Assembly (NCBI GenBank): GCA_964436865.1 | Contig: CAYTFK010000073.1 | Location: 1 to 23,957, forward strand | DNA: 23,957 bases | Direction: 5' to 3' | Source of the DNA: JAXGPP01 sp964436865 | GTDB taxonomy: Bacteria > Planctomycetota > Planctomycetia > Pirellulales > Thermoguttaceae | In this document: positions 6,116 through 16,380 of the stretch, in pieces | Layout of the letters: the number at the start of each line of letters is the position of its first letter | How positions within the stretch are numbered: position 1 is the first letter of the stretch | Program-made: the position numbers and the translations under genes | Notes under the pieces: model-generated | What the model was told of the DNA's origin: nothing | The model's input: the letters and a program-made list of their open reading frames with translations, nothing else | Databases searched by the model: none

Positions 6116-9100
6116 ATGACCGCTCCTTCGTTCGTTCATCTCCACTGCCACAGTCACTACAGCTTGCTCGACGGCGCCGGCTCCATCGACCGGCTCATCG
6201 GGCGGGCCAAAGAGCTGGGGATGAACGCGCTGGCGCTCACCGACCACGGCAATCTCTACGGCGCGCTGGAGTTCTACCAGAAAGCGAACGCCGCCGGCAT
6301 CAAGCCGATCATCGGTTACGAGGCTTACGTCGCCCCCGCCAGCCGCAAGACGAGAGACGCGGCGAGCATGAAGGACGCCAGCTTCCACCTCACGCTGCTG
6401 GCCGAGAACGAGCGGGGATTCAAGAACTTGTTGAAGCTGGCTTCGTCGGCATTTCTTGAAGGGTTTTATTTCCGGCCGCGGATCGACAAAGGGCTGCTCG
6501 AAGAGTGCAGCGAGGGGCTGATTTGCCTGAGCGGCTGCGTGTCGAGCGAATTTAACCGCGCGCTGATCGGCAGTTCCACACCCGACATCGCCAAAGCCTC
6601 CGAAGTGGCCGCCTGGTTCGCCGGGGTCTTCAAGGACCGCTACTACATTGAAATCCAGGACAACGGGCTGGAAATCCAGAAGCTGGCGATGGCCGGTTCG
6701 ATTGACGTCGCCCGCCGCATGGGGCTCCCTCTGGTGGCCACGAGCGACGTCCATTACGTCCGCCGCGAGGACGCCAGCGCCCAGGACATCCTGCTGTGCG
6801 TGAATACGGGCAAGTTCCGCACCGACGCCAAGCGGATGCGGATGGAGACGCAGGAATTCTACCTTCGCAGTCCGGAGGAAATGCACCAGGCATTCGCCGC
6901 GCATGAGGACGCCCTCCGCCAGACCCAGGCGATCGCCGACCGAGTGGACATCAAGCTCGAGTTGGGCAAGCGGAACTTCCCGGTGTACTCGCCGCCCGGC
7001 GGGCAGTCGTCGGAAGACTTTCTCCGCGACCTGTGCGTGACGGGGCTCAAGGACCGCTACCGCGACAAACCTCACCGCTATCGCGACGGCCAGTTTGCGC
7101 CGGAAGTAACGGAACGGCTGGATCGCGAGCTGGGGGTGATCAACAAGCTCGGCTTCCCCAACTACTTCCTCATCGTCTGGGATTTTGTCCACTTCGCCCG
7201 CAGCCAGGGAATCGAGGCCACTGCCCGCGGTTCAGGAGTCGGGTCGCTCGTGGCCTACGCGCTCTACCTGAGCCACGTCTGCCCGCTGGAGTACGACCTG
7301 CTGTTCGAGCGGTTCCTCGATATCAATCGCCTTGAAGCGCCCGATATCGACATCGACTTCGACCAGCAGCGCCGCGGCGAGGTGATCCAGTACGTCAAGG
7401 AGAAATACGGGCACGAGAACGTCGCCCAGATCGGCACCTTCGGCACGATGGCCGCCCGGGCGGCGATTCGCGACGTGGGCCGCGCGCTGGGGCTGCCGAT
7501 CCCCCGCGTGAACGAGGTGGTGGCCAAGGTGCCCGAACAGTTGGGCATCACGCTCAAGAAAGCCCTGGAGATCAGCGAAGACCTCAAGAAAGCCTTCGAT
7601 ACCGATCCCGAGATTCACGAACTGCTCGAGCTGGCGATGCAGATCGAGGGGCTGGCGCGGAACGTGGGCACCCACGCCGCCGCGGTGGTCATCGCCGACC
7701 GGCCGCTGGTCGAGTACCTGCCGCTGCAACGGGTGCAGGGAAAGGAAGAAGTCATCACCCAGTGGGCGATGGCCGACGTCGAGAAGGCCGGCCTTCTCAA
7801 GATGGACTTCCTGGGCCTCAGGAACCTGAGCATTCTTTCGGGCGTAGTCAAGCTCATCGAGCAGACTACCGGGCAGAAGATCAACCCCTACGAGTTTCCG
7901 CTTCACGACCAGGAAACGTTCGACCTCTTGTGCCGCGGCGAAACGAAGGGGGTCTTCCAGCTCGAAAGCGGCGGCATTCGCGACCTCCTGCAGCGGATGA
8001 AGCCCGACCACTTCCGCGACATCATCGCCACCAACGCCCTCTACCGCCCGGGGCCGCTCGAAGGGGGCATGGTCGACGACTACATCGAGGTCAAACACGG
8101 CCGCCGCGCGCCGGAGTACAAGCACCCGGTGATGAAAGATGTCCTGGAAGAGACCCACGGCGTGATGGTCTACCAGGAACAGGTGATGCGGATTCTGAAC
8201 CGCCTCGGCGGCATCGAGCTGGCCGACGCCTACAAGTGCATCAAGGCGATCTCGAAGAAGAAGCTGCCGATCATCGCCAAGTATCGCGAGCAGTTCATCG
8301 CCGGCTCGCAGGCCCAGGGCCTGGGCAAAGCGGAGGCCGAAGAGCAGTTCGGCCTGATCGAGAAATTCGCGGGCTACGGGTTCAATAAGTGCGTTGTCGG
8401 CGAGACCTCGGTCATCCACGCCGAGACGGGCGAGCGAACGACCGTCGGCGAGCTGTTCCGCAGCCAGCGGCCGTTCGTCGTCCACTCCCTCGGCGCCGAC
8501 GGCAAGCTCCGCCCCCGCCGCGTCACCGACGTGGTGTGGAACGGGCGAAAGCGGGTGTATCGGCTGCGGACGGCCCAAGGAAAGTCGATCGTCGCCACGG
8601 CCAACCATCCCGTCCGGACGCTGTCGGGTTGGACCAATCTCGGCGACCTGCAGCCGGGCGACCGGATCGCAGCGCCGCGATGCCTGTCGGTAGCCGGCGG
8701 CTCAAGTTGGCCGGAGCACGAGATCATCGCGCTGGCCGGCTTGCTGTCGGAAGGCAACACGTGCCATCCGACCTGCCTGTACTTCTTCAATGACGATCGC
8801 CGATTGATCGATGACTTCGCCTCAGCGGCGCAGCGATTCCCCAACAGCATAGCTCGCATCCGCTCGCGACAAGACGGCCGTCGCCTCGAAGTGTGTGTCA
8901 GCACCGGCCGCGACACGCGCTTCCAGCAGGGGCAAGTCCCCTGGAACACAGAAAAGGGTCGCGCTGCGGCGGATCTGGACGAGAAGACCTTGGATACTGC
9001 TACCGACGGCTGTGAGCCGCCGACCCGTTCAGGTATGTACCGGTGGGCCGAGGATCTCGGTCTGTTGCGGAAGAGGGCGACGGAGAAGCGGATCCCGGAG

Positions 9101-11107
9101 CCATGTTTCGCGCTGCGCGATTCCGATCTGGAGCTTCTTCTCGGCCGGCTCTGGGCCGGCGATGGTTTCGTAGGCAGCCCCGGACAGATGCCGTACTATG
9201 CCACCTCGTCGGCCGATCTGGCCCGCGACATACAGATGCTGCTCGTCAGGCTGGGCATTACGAGCGGTGTGCATCGGAAGGAGTTCGACTACCGCTATGC
9301 CGGGCAGAACGAGCCACGCGAGGGTCATACGGTCCACCTAGTCGGCGCTGAGTCGGTCCGGCGTTTCTTGGATCGCGTCGCTCTCCACGCGCTGGGCCGC
9401 GAAGCGCAGATCGATCGCTACCGTGAATACCTCGATTCGCTGCCCGCCGGACTGACGAGCAAGGACACCGTCCCGGCTGAGATCCGCCAATGGGTGAACG
9501 AGGAGCGAACCGCCGCGGGGCTGACCTGGCGCGGGCTCGAGTCGGCCGGCCATGTGAGCGTGAAGGAATTCGTCGGTCGTGGCACGGCGGCCAAACGCGG
9601 CTTCCGGCGGAGTACGGTGGCTCGGCTTGCGGAATTCTTCCATTCGTCCCGTCTGGCCGAGGCCGCCGATTCCGACATCTTCTGGGACACGGTGTCAAGC
9701 ATCGAGCCGGCGGGCATCGAAGACACCTATGACCTGACCGTCGAAGAGGACCACAACTTCGTCGCCGACGGCCTGATCGTCCACAACTCGCACTCGACGG
9801 CTTACGCCCTGATCGCGTACATGACGGCCTATCTCAAGGCCCACTACCCGGTCGAGTTCATGGCGGCGCTGTTGACGAGCGACATCCCCAACCGCAACTT
9901 CACCCACAAGGATTCGCTCGTCGAGCACATCGAAGACTGCCAGCGGATGAAGATCGAGGTTGTGCCCCCCGACGTCAACCGCTCGCATCCCGAGTTCGCT
10001 GTGGAAGAAGGCAAGATCCTCTACGGGTTAACGGCGGTGAAGGGCTGCGGCCGGCCCGCGGCCGAGGCGATCCTCGAGGAGCGGCGAAGGGGCGGACCGT
10101 TCCGCAATCTGTTCGACTTCTGCGAGCGGCTTGATCCGCATGTGGTCAACCGCACGAGCATCGAGTCGCTGGTCAAAGCCGGGGCCCTGGACTGCTTCCA
10201 CGCCCGGCGTTCGCAGTTGTTCCAGACGATCGACCGCGCCATGCAGTCGGGGGCGGCCGCTGCGGCGGACCGACGAAGCGGCCAGAAGGGGCTCTTTGGC
10301 GACGACGACGAGGAGGAATCCACCGCGGTCGTGGCGGCGCAACTGCCTGACGTACCGGAATGGGACGAGCGCGACAAGCTGGCCAAAGAGAAGGAAGTGC
10401 TGGGCTTTTACCTCTCCAGCCATCCGCTGGCCGAGCATGCCGGCACGCTGGCCACCTACTGCTCGCACACCACGGTGGAAGCGGCCGCCTTGCCGCATCA
10501 GACCGAGGTGATGCTCGGCGGCATGCTGGCGGCGATCAAGATCGCCCACACCAAAAACCCCAAACCGGGTGCGCCCTCGAAGTACGCCATGTGGGACCTC
10601 GAGGACATGCAAGGCATCATGCGGTGCATCCTCTGGCCCGACTCGTACGTGGAATACGGCCACCTCGTGCAGGCCGACGCGGTGCTCGTGGCCTTGGGCC
10701 GGATCGACAAGCGGCCCGGCAGCGAAGAGGCCAACTTCATCGTCAACGAGCTCATCCCACTCGACGAGCTGCAGGCCCGCTATACGCGTGGTGTGGCGAT
10801 CCGCATCTCCGAAGCGGACCATGGCCTCCGCGGCCTGGAGCAGCTCTACGAGATCTTGCGCGGCTATCCGGGCCCCGGCGAGTTGCAACTGGTCTGCTAC
10901 CTGGCCGACGGACGCCGGGTCTCGATGACCAGCGATCGCTTCCGGGTGGACATCAACCCCGAGATGCGCGCGCGCGTCGAGGAGCTTCTCGGCCCCGGCA
11001 ACCTCCGTCTCCTGGCCGCCCCGCGCAAGAACGGCCACAGCCGCGGCGGGAATGGCAACGGTCGCAACGGCAACGTCCGCCACGCCGGCGGGCGCAGGGC
11101 GTCGTAA
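6116..11107 (+). CDS. dnaE: DNA polymerase III alpha subunit with in-frame intein
   Basis: DnaE is the catalytic subunit of the replicative polymerase. The precursor has 1663 residues; removing the intein (759-1224) leaves 1197, normal for bacterial DnaE. An N-terminal PHP domain (from about residue 6) shows HLHCHSHYS (8-16) and LTDHGNLYG (41-49). The catalytic core has PDIDIDF (409-415; D410 and D412) and KMDFLGLR with the third aspartate D564, equivalent to E. coli D401, D403 and D555. A helix-hairpin-helix stretch (GLTAVKGCGRPAAEAIL) precedes QKGLF (1390-1394), which fits the internal beta-clamp-binding motif. An OB fold lies at about 1460-1560, and the tail is Gly/Asn/Arg-rich (from about 1640). 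The ATG at 6116 has GAGG nine bases upstream. The polymerase is presumably active only after protein splicing, since the insertion splits the highly conserved FNK-SHSTAYA motif. Confidence 0.97.
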   Translation: MTAPSFVHLHCHSHYSLLDGAGSIDRLIGRAKELGMNALALTDHGNLYGALEFYQKANAAGIKPIIGYEAYVAPASRKTRDAASMKDASFHLTLLAENERGFKNLLKLASSAFLEGFYFRPRIDKGLLEECSEGLICLSGCVSSEFNRALIGSSTPDIAKASEVAAWFAGVFKDRYYIEIQDNGLEIQKLAMAGSIDVARRMGLPLVATSDVHYVRREDASAQDILLCVNTGKFRTDAKRMRMETQEFYLRSPEEMHQAFAAHEDALRQTQAIADRVDIKLELGKRNFPVYSPPGGQSSEDFLRDLCVTGLKDRYRDKPHRYRDGQFAPEVTERLDRELGVINKLGFPNYFLIVWDFVHFARSQGIEATARGSGVGSLVAYALYLSHVCPLEYDLLFERFLDINRLEAPDIDIDFDQQRRGEVIQYVKEKYGHENVAQIGTFGTMAARAAIRDVGRALGLPIPRVNEVVAKVPEQLGITLKKALEISEDLKKAFDTDPEIHELLELAMQIEGLARNVGTHAAAVVIADRPLVEYLPLQRVQGKEEVITQWAMADVEKAGLLKMDFLGLRNLSILSGVVKLIEQTTGQKINPYEFPLHDQETFDLLCRGETKGVFQLESGGIRDLLQRMKPDHFRDIIATNALYRPGPLEGGMVDDYIEVKHGRRAPEYKHPVMKDVLEETHGVMVYQEQVMRILNRLGGIELADAYKCIKAISKKKLPIIAKYREQFIAGSQAQGLGKAEAEEQFGLIEKFAGYGFNKCVVGETSVIHAETGERTTVGELFRSQRPFVVHSLGADGKLRPRRVTDVVWNGRKRVYRLRTAQGKSIVATANHPVRTLSGWTNLGDLQPGDRIAAPRCLSVAGGSSWPEHEIIALAGLLSEGNTCHPTCLYFFNDDRRLIDDFASAAQRFPNSIARIRSRQDGRRLEVCVSTGRDTRFQQGQVPWNTEKGRAAADLDEKTLDTATDGCEPPTRSGMYRWAEDLGLLRKRATEKRIPEPCFALRDSDLELLLGRLWAGDGFVGSPGQMPYYATSSADLARDIQMLLVRLGITSGVHRKEFDYRYAGQNEPREGHTVHLVGAESVRRFLDRVALHALGREAQIDRYREYLDSLPAGLTSKDTVPAEIRQWVNEERTAAGLTWRGLESAGHVSVKEFVGRGTAAKRGFRRSTVARLAEFFHSSRLAEAADSDIFWDTVSSIEPAGIEDTYDLTVEEDHNFVADGLIVHNSHSTAYALIAYMTAYLKAHYPVEFMAALLTSDIPNRNFTHKDSLVEHIEDCQRMKIEVVPPDVNRSHPEFAVEEGKILYGLTAVKGCGRPAAEAILEERRRGGPFRNLFDFCERLDPHVVNRTSIESLVKAGALDCFHARRSQLFQTIDRAMQSGAAAAADRRSGQKGLFGDDDEEESTAVVAAQLPDVPEWDERDKLAKEKEVLGFYLSSHPLAEHAGTLATYCSHTTVEAAALPHQTEVMLGGMLAAIKIAHTKNPKPGAPSKYAMWDLEDMQGIMRCILWPDSYVEYGHLVQADAVLVALGRIDKRPGSEEANFIVNELIPLDELQARYTRGVAIRISEADHGLRGLEQLYEILRGYPGPGELQLVCYLADGRRVSMTSDRFRVDINPEMRARVEELLGPGNLRLLAAPRKNGHSRGGNGNGRNGNVRHAGGRRAS
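8390..9787 (+). mobile_element. DnaE intein with LAGLIDADG homing endonuclease
   Basis: A 466-residue intein lies between GYGFNK and SHSTAYA of DnaE. Splicing residues are all present. It begins with Cys1 (CVVGETSVIH, block A) and has TANH with T70 and H73 (block B). Block F is YDLTVEEDHNF with H455. It ends in His465-Asn466 and is followed by Ser+1 of the extein. Between these is a two-motif LAGLIDADG endonuclease: LAGLLSEG (115-122, acidic E121) and LGRLWAGDG (251-259, acidic D258). Both catalytic acids are kept, so the homing enzyme looks intact. The endonuclease part looks lower in GC than host dnaE: by hand count 8761-8820 has 32 G/C of 60, while 7681-7740 has 44. The insertion point is four residues downstream of the site used by the cyanobacterial split DnaE intein (before CFNK). 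Confidence 0.95.
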
Positions 11108-11132
11108 GAGCGGCTTTCGCGCTATGTCCTGT

Positions 11133-11162
11133 TTGACAAGCCTCGCGGCACCGTTCAATATT
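11133..11162 (+). promoter_or_regulatory. Probable promoter of the sulfatase gene
   Basis: A perfect TTGACA (11133-11138), an 18-bp spacer and AATATT (11157-11162, 4 of 6) lie in the 96-bp gap after dnaE. Transcription would start near 11169 and leave a leader of about 35 nt before the ATG at 11204, which has GAGG five bases upstream. This suggests the sulfatase is transcribed separately from dnaE. Confidence 0.45.
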
Positions 11163-11203
11163 GGACCCGTTCGGCCCGAGCCCCTTCCGCCCCCGAGGTT
11201 CCG

Positions 11204-12724
<1,521 letters not shown>

Positions 12725-12734
12725 GAGCATCCCC

Positions 12735-12761
12735 GCGCTGCCGGCGTCACCGGCTCAGCGC
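12735..12761. terminator. Hairpin between convergent genes, possible bidirectional terminator
   Basis: GCGCTG-CCGG (12735-12744) pairs with CCGG-CT-CAGCGC (12750-12761), a ten-base-pair stem with a two-base bulge and a five-base loop. It lies between the convergent stops at 12724 and 12747 and overlaps the last codons of the minus-strand gene. There is no clear U-tract, so it is not a textbook intrinsic terminator. Confidence 0.45.
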
Positions 12762-14453
12762 GAGGTCGAGGTATTGTTGCTGGATCTCGTCGCGGATGGC
12801 CCGGCGGCTCTCCTGCGGCGTAAAGTCGGAGTTGCCCTCGATGGCCTCCACTCGGCCGGCCAGCAATTCGTTCTTGATCGCTTTGCGGATCCAGCTCGAG
12901 TAGTCGTGGCGGCGGAGATGATGGAGCCACGTGGCGTCGTCGATTCCTTCCGCCAGATGGATGAACAGTCGCAGATTGCTCGCGCGGAGATTCAACCGTT
13001 CATCAGGACCGCGGAAGAAGAAACTGTTCTCGGCGTCGAGGTCGCCGGCCACCGCGTCGTGCGCGTGCCGCTGTCGGCGTCCGCTGGGCTCTGCTGCGGT
13101 GAACACCCGGACTTCGCCCGTCGTTCGCCTCCAGGCGAGATTGGCGCTGTCGCCAGGCGCCGCGAAGCGGGGTGGCGGCTCGCCAAGCAACTCGGCGCAT
13201 CCGGCAATCGCTTCGCCGGGCGAATCACCCGTGCCGATGATCCACTCCGATTGGGCGATCATCGGCTGCGCCAGCCGTTCAGGAAACGCGGTGACGAGCA
13301 TCACGTTGCCCAGGTGTTCGGGCAGCAGGTGCTCCGCCAGCGGCCAGTCGCCGGGAGCGAAATAGTGCGCTTCGTCGACGATGATCCAGTGCGGTCGGCC
13401 GGTTCGCGCCCGCAGTTGGACCGTCGCGGCGAGGAACTGTTCGAAGAACCGGGGCCGCTCGTCGCGGGGCGTCGCGAACAGGCTCACCACGGCATTCTGC
13501 TCGGGATCTTCCAACAGTACCGTGATTTCGTCGACTGTCGGCGTCCGCTGACTGGTTCCCAGAACCGCCGCATCGACAAGCGTCTGGTAATCGCCCACCG
13601 GGTCGAGGATGCAGAACTGGTACTTCCGGTCGGCAAGCCGTTCGACGATCGCGGCCACCAGCTTCGACTTGCCGCCGCCTGACTGTCCGGCAACGAGCAC
13701 TTCGCCGCCGTAGGCCGGCAGCAGGAATTCCCCGCCGCCGGGCGCCGGCCCGAGTGGCGTGCCGAGGTGCGCCAGCGCCAGTTCCTCGAGATCGGTGGCA
13801 ATGAGCCGCTGAATCACTTCCACCGCGCCGTCGCCGTGGGTCCTCTCGGTCACCAGGTCGGCGCGGTCCTTCAGGCTGTCCAGTGCGTTGGCCACCGCCA
13901 CGCCGCACTCGCACTCGCGCAGGAACGCCTCGTCGTTCTCGGCGTCGCCGATCCCCACGGTGTTGTGCGCCGACAACCCCAGTTCCTTCAGCGCCGCCCG
14001 CAGCCCCAGGGCCTTGTTCACCCCGGTGGGCAGGATCATCACGGCTCCCTTGTTGAAAATGATCTGCCATTCGATGGCGAAGTCGCGGATGACTTCAAGC
14101 ACGATCTTCTCATAGGGCTCCCAGGTGGCGACGATCGACCGCCCCCGGTCCACCCGGTCTACGCCCCGCCGCCGCAACTCTTCCACAAACCCGGCGGGCG
14201 GCTCAGGGGCCAGCCGGCACTCCTTGCCCGTCGCCGGGTTGTATAACAGCGCTCCGTTCTCGGCGACCACCATGTCGCAAATCTCAACTGCCGGAAACAC
14301 TTCCAGCAGTTCCTCGAGCCGCCGTCCGGTAACGAGGAGGAATTTCCTGCCCGACCGGCGAAGCTGATCGACGGCGTCGAGCGTCGACTCCGACACAGTG
14401 CCGTGGGTTGCCAGCGTCCCGTCGTAGTCAGAAGCCAAAGCGAGGTAGCGCAT
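12747..14453 (-). CDS. HAD phosphatase fused to HerA-like P-loop ATPase
   Basis: A 568-residue multidomain protein. Residues 1-~220 are a HAD-superfamily (type IIB, Cof/SPP-like) phosphatase with DYDGT (9-13, D9 and D11), VTGR (41-44), K147 and GDAENDEAF (169-177). Residues ~235-430 are a HerA/DUF87-like ATPase: Walker A GQSGGGKS (256-263), a hydrophobic strand and Asp at QFCILDPVGDY, and Walker B WIIVDEAH (356-363). The C-terminus (~475-568) contains FIHLAEG and HHLRRHDYSSWIRKAI, resembling the small helical domain found in other phosphatase-like proteins (possibly DUF5752). I start at the ATG at 14453, where the HAD fold begins; an ATG at 14522 would add 23 unlike residues. It follows the kinase/cyclase genes on the same strand after 115 bp. 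Substrate and partner are unknown. A sugar-phosphate phosphatase controlled by the ATPase is one reading. Confidence 0.85.
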   Translation of the reverse strand: MRYLALASDYDGTLATHGTVSESTLDAVDQLRRSGRKFLLVTGRRLEELLEVFPAVEICDMVVAENGALLYNPATGKECRLAPEPPAGFVEELRRRGVDRVDRGRSIVATWEPYEKIVLEVIRDFAIEWQIIFNKGAVMILPTGVNKALGLRAALKELGLSAHNTVGIGDAENDEAFLRECECGVAVANALDSLKDRADLVTERTHGDGAVEVIQRLIATDLEELALAHLGTPLGPAPGGGEFLLPAYGGEVLVAGQSGGGKSKLVAAIVERLADRKYQFCILDPVGDYQTLVDAAVLGTSQRTPTVDEITVLLEDPEQNAVVSLFATPRDERPRFFEQFLAATVQLRARTGRPHWIIVDEAHYFAPGDWPLAEHLLPEHLGNVMLVTAFPERLAQPMIAQSEWIIGTGDSPGEAIAGCAELLGEPPPRFAAPGDSANLAWRRTTGEVRVFTAAEPSGRRQRHAHDAVAGDLDAENSFFFRGPDERLNLRASNLRLFIHLAEGIDDATWLHHLRRHDYSSWIRKAIKNELLAGRVEAIEGNSDFTPQESRRAIRDEIQQQYLDLALSR

Positions 14454-14568
14454 CGAAATATTCTTCAGCAGCTTGGACGAGGATGAATTCGCTCCCGCAC
14501 TACCATGCAACTGATGTGCCACGCAGTGTCTGCCGGACGGGCTTGAAAACCATCGTGAGAATCGAGCG

Positions 14569-16362
14569 TTACTTCGTACTCAAGCTGATTACGCCGTCCC
14601 AGCCCGGGGGTGGCGTGCGGTTCCGCTGGGCGATGTGGGCGGTAAGGAAGTCGGTCACGCGGTCTTCAGTCGGCGTGCGGTGGAGCAGCTCAAAGGCTTT
14701 GGACCACCGTCCGGCGACGAAGGCCGCTACGGCTGCATCGCAGCAGGCGATGTGCTCGTCGGTCAAAAGCGGATACTCCGCTTCGGGCGGCAGGAGTTCG
14801 CTCACTTCCAGCGGCGCGTCCATGCCGTAAGGGCGCACCACGGCCAGGCGGCGGACGCGGCCGACCTCGCGAGGCACCTGGCGGCGGACGGCCTCGGCGG
14901 TGGTTGCGTCAAGCAGAATGGGAGCGTGAAAGATCCGCGTCATGCCTTCCAGCCGCGAGGCCACATTGACCACCGGACCGAAGACAGTGACCTTCACCTG
15001 ATCGGTCGTGCCGATCTTGCCCGCCACCGCCTTGCCGGTGGCAATTCCCAAGCCAACATGGAAGCCGGCCAGCGGACTGCCCGGCTGGGCAGCCACGGCC
15101 GCGAACTGCCGCCGGATGCCGAGGGCCGCGCGGCAGGTCCTGAGTACGGCATCGGGTTGCGGCAGCGGCCAGCCCCAGAACCCCATCACCGCGTCTCCCT
15201 GAAAATCGCCCACCACTCCGCCGTGGTCGAGCACTTCGCGCGTCATCACTCCCAGTGCCTGGCTCACGCGGTCGAGCAACTCGATCAATTCGTGGGCATG
15301 CCGCTCCGTCTCCAGCGAGAATCCGCGAAGATCGCAGAACATCACCGAAACTTCGGTTTCTTTCGGCGCAAGCACCAACTCCGGATCCTCGACCGACAGC
15401 GTCTCGAGTACCACTGGCGAAAAGAACTGCCCCAGGTTCGCCTGTTGCCGCTCCAGGAGCCGCATTCGCCCCAAGCTGCCGACGGCGGCGGCGACGAGCT
15501 CGGTGAATTTCACGTCTTCGCGAAAATCGCCGGCATCCGACGAAGCGGCCCGCCCCTCGGCATCCACCGCGAAGCGGCCCGACAGGTAGATCGCCCAGCC
15601 GTGGTACGCTTCACCGGGTATCGGGGTGCAGATCGCCCAGTCGACGTTGCGCCGCGCGGTAAACGGCTGAGTCGCCGACGGCTGGCTCTCCTCCCACACG
15701 TGCAATACGCTCTGTTGCCGCCGCATTACCTCCATGATCAGCCGCTCGCTCGGCTGAAAGTCGCCGCCGGTCACCAGCCGCTGGTCCCAGTAGAGCACCT
15801 CGGCCGTCGTTGCTGCCTCGGGCTGATTGCCGGGCGAGGAAACCGAGACGATGGCCGCCGTGTCCGCCCGCGGCACACCGGCCAGCAGCATGCCGATCAC
15901 CCCCACGCCGATCTCCGCTCGACGATGCGCGCCGGCGAGAACCTGAGGCAGTCGGCTGAGAACCTCCAGCCGGTGGTCCGGATTGCGAAAACGGACTTGC
16001 TTGAGCAATTGCGGGCTGAAGGCCTGCTGCTGGAAAGGGGGTGGTGCGTTGGTGGTCACGTTGGCCCGCTGATCGGTCAGCGTGAAGCTTGTCTGGCCGA
16101 TGACGAAATGCTCGCCCGGCCGCAAGGCAAAGACCGTCGACTCGCTGCCGCGAAAGAAGACTGGATTGCGGGCCTCATCCAGGCGGCTCACCTCCAGCCG
16201 CGAACCGGTCCAGCGGAGCCGCACGTGCTGGCGGGAGATGTGTTCATCCCAGCGTACCGACCACGGTCCCGCCGCGCGCCCCAACAACACTTCCTCTCCG
16301 TGGGGCAACGTCCGCCGCCAGCGCTGCTGCGCTTCAGGACCTTGGGCAACGAGGTCAGCCAT
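14569..16362 (-). CDS. FHA-GAF-class III nucleotidyl cyclase
   Basis: A 597-residue soluble signalling protein. An FHA domain (~20-100; GR at 28-29, SRQH 43-46) should bind phosphothreonine. A GAF-like sensor follows (~125-300). The class III cyclase catalytic domain (~330-500) has FCDLRGFS with metal ligand D344, GDAVM with second metal ligand D390, and NVASR with N466 and R470 for transition-state binding. T459 sits at the adenine-contact position, as in many bacterial adenylyl cyclases. The usual purine-contact Lys (K-x-x-G-D) is replaced by Asp386 (DFQGD), so cAMP versus cGMP, or activity at all, is uncertain. The C-terminal ~100 residues are helical (TPR-like in appearance, unproven). 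It begins 18 bp after the kinase stop, suggesting an operon in which the kinase phosphorylates itself and recruits this FHA domain. Confidence 0.9.
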   Translation of the reverse strand: MADLVAQGPEAQQRWRRTLPHGEEVLLGRAAGPWSVRWDEHISRQHVRLRWTGSRLEVSRLDEARNPVFFRGSESTVFALRPGEHFVIGQTSFTLTDQRANVTTNAPPPFQQQAFSPQLLKQVRFRNPDHRLEVLSRLPQVLAGAHRRAEIGVGVIGMLLAGVPRADTAAIVSVSSPGNQPEAATTAEVLYWDQRLVTGGDFQPSERLIMEVMRRQQSVLHVWEESQPSATQPFTARRNVDWAICTPIPGEAYHGWAIYLSGRFAVDAEGRAASSDAGDFREDVKFTELVAAAVGSLGRMRLLERQQANLGQFFSPVVLETLSVEDPELVLAPKETEVSVMFCDLRGFSLETERHAHELIELLDRVSQALGVMTREVLDHGGVVGDFQGDAVMGFWGWPLPQPDAVLRTCRAALGIRRQFAAVAAQPGSPLAGFHVGLGIATGKAVAGKIGTTDQVKVTVFGPVVNVASRLEGMTRIFHAPILLDATTAEAVRRQVPREVGRVRRLAVVRPYGMDAPLEVSELLPPEAEYPLLTDEHIACCDAAVAAFVAGRWSKAFELLHRTPTEDRVTDFLTAHIAQRNRTPPPGWDGVISLSTK

Positions 16363-16380
16363 GCACTACCCGTTCCGTTC

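Noticed and set aside
7232..8608. Long minus-strand open frame opposite dnaE
   Set aside because: Val/Leu/Asp/His-rich composition typical of antisense frames in high-GC genes, crossing the intein boundary with no domain.
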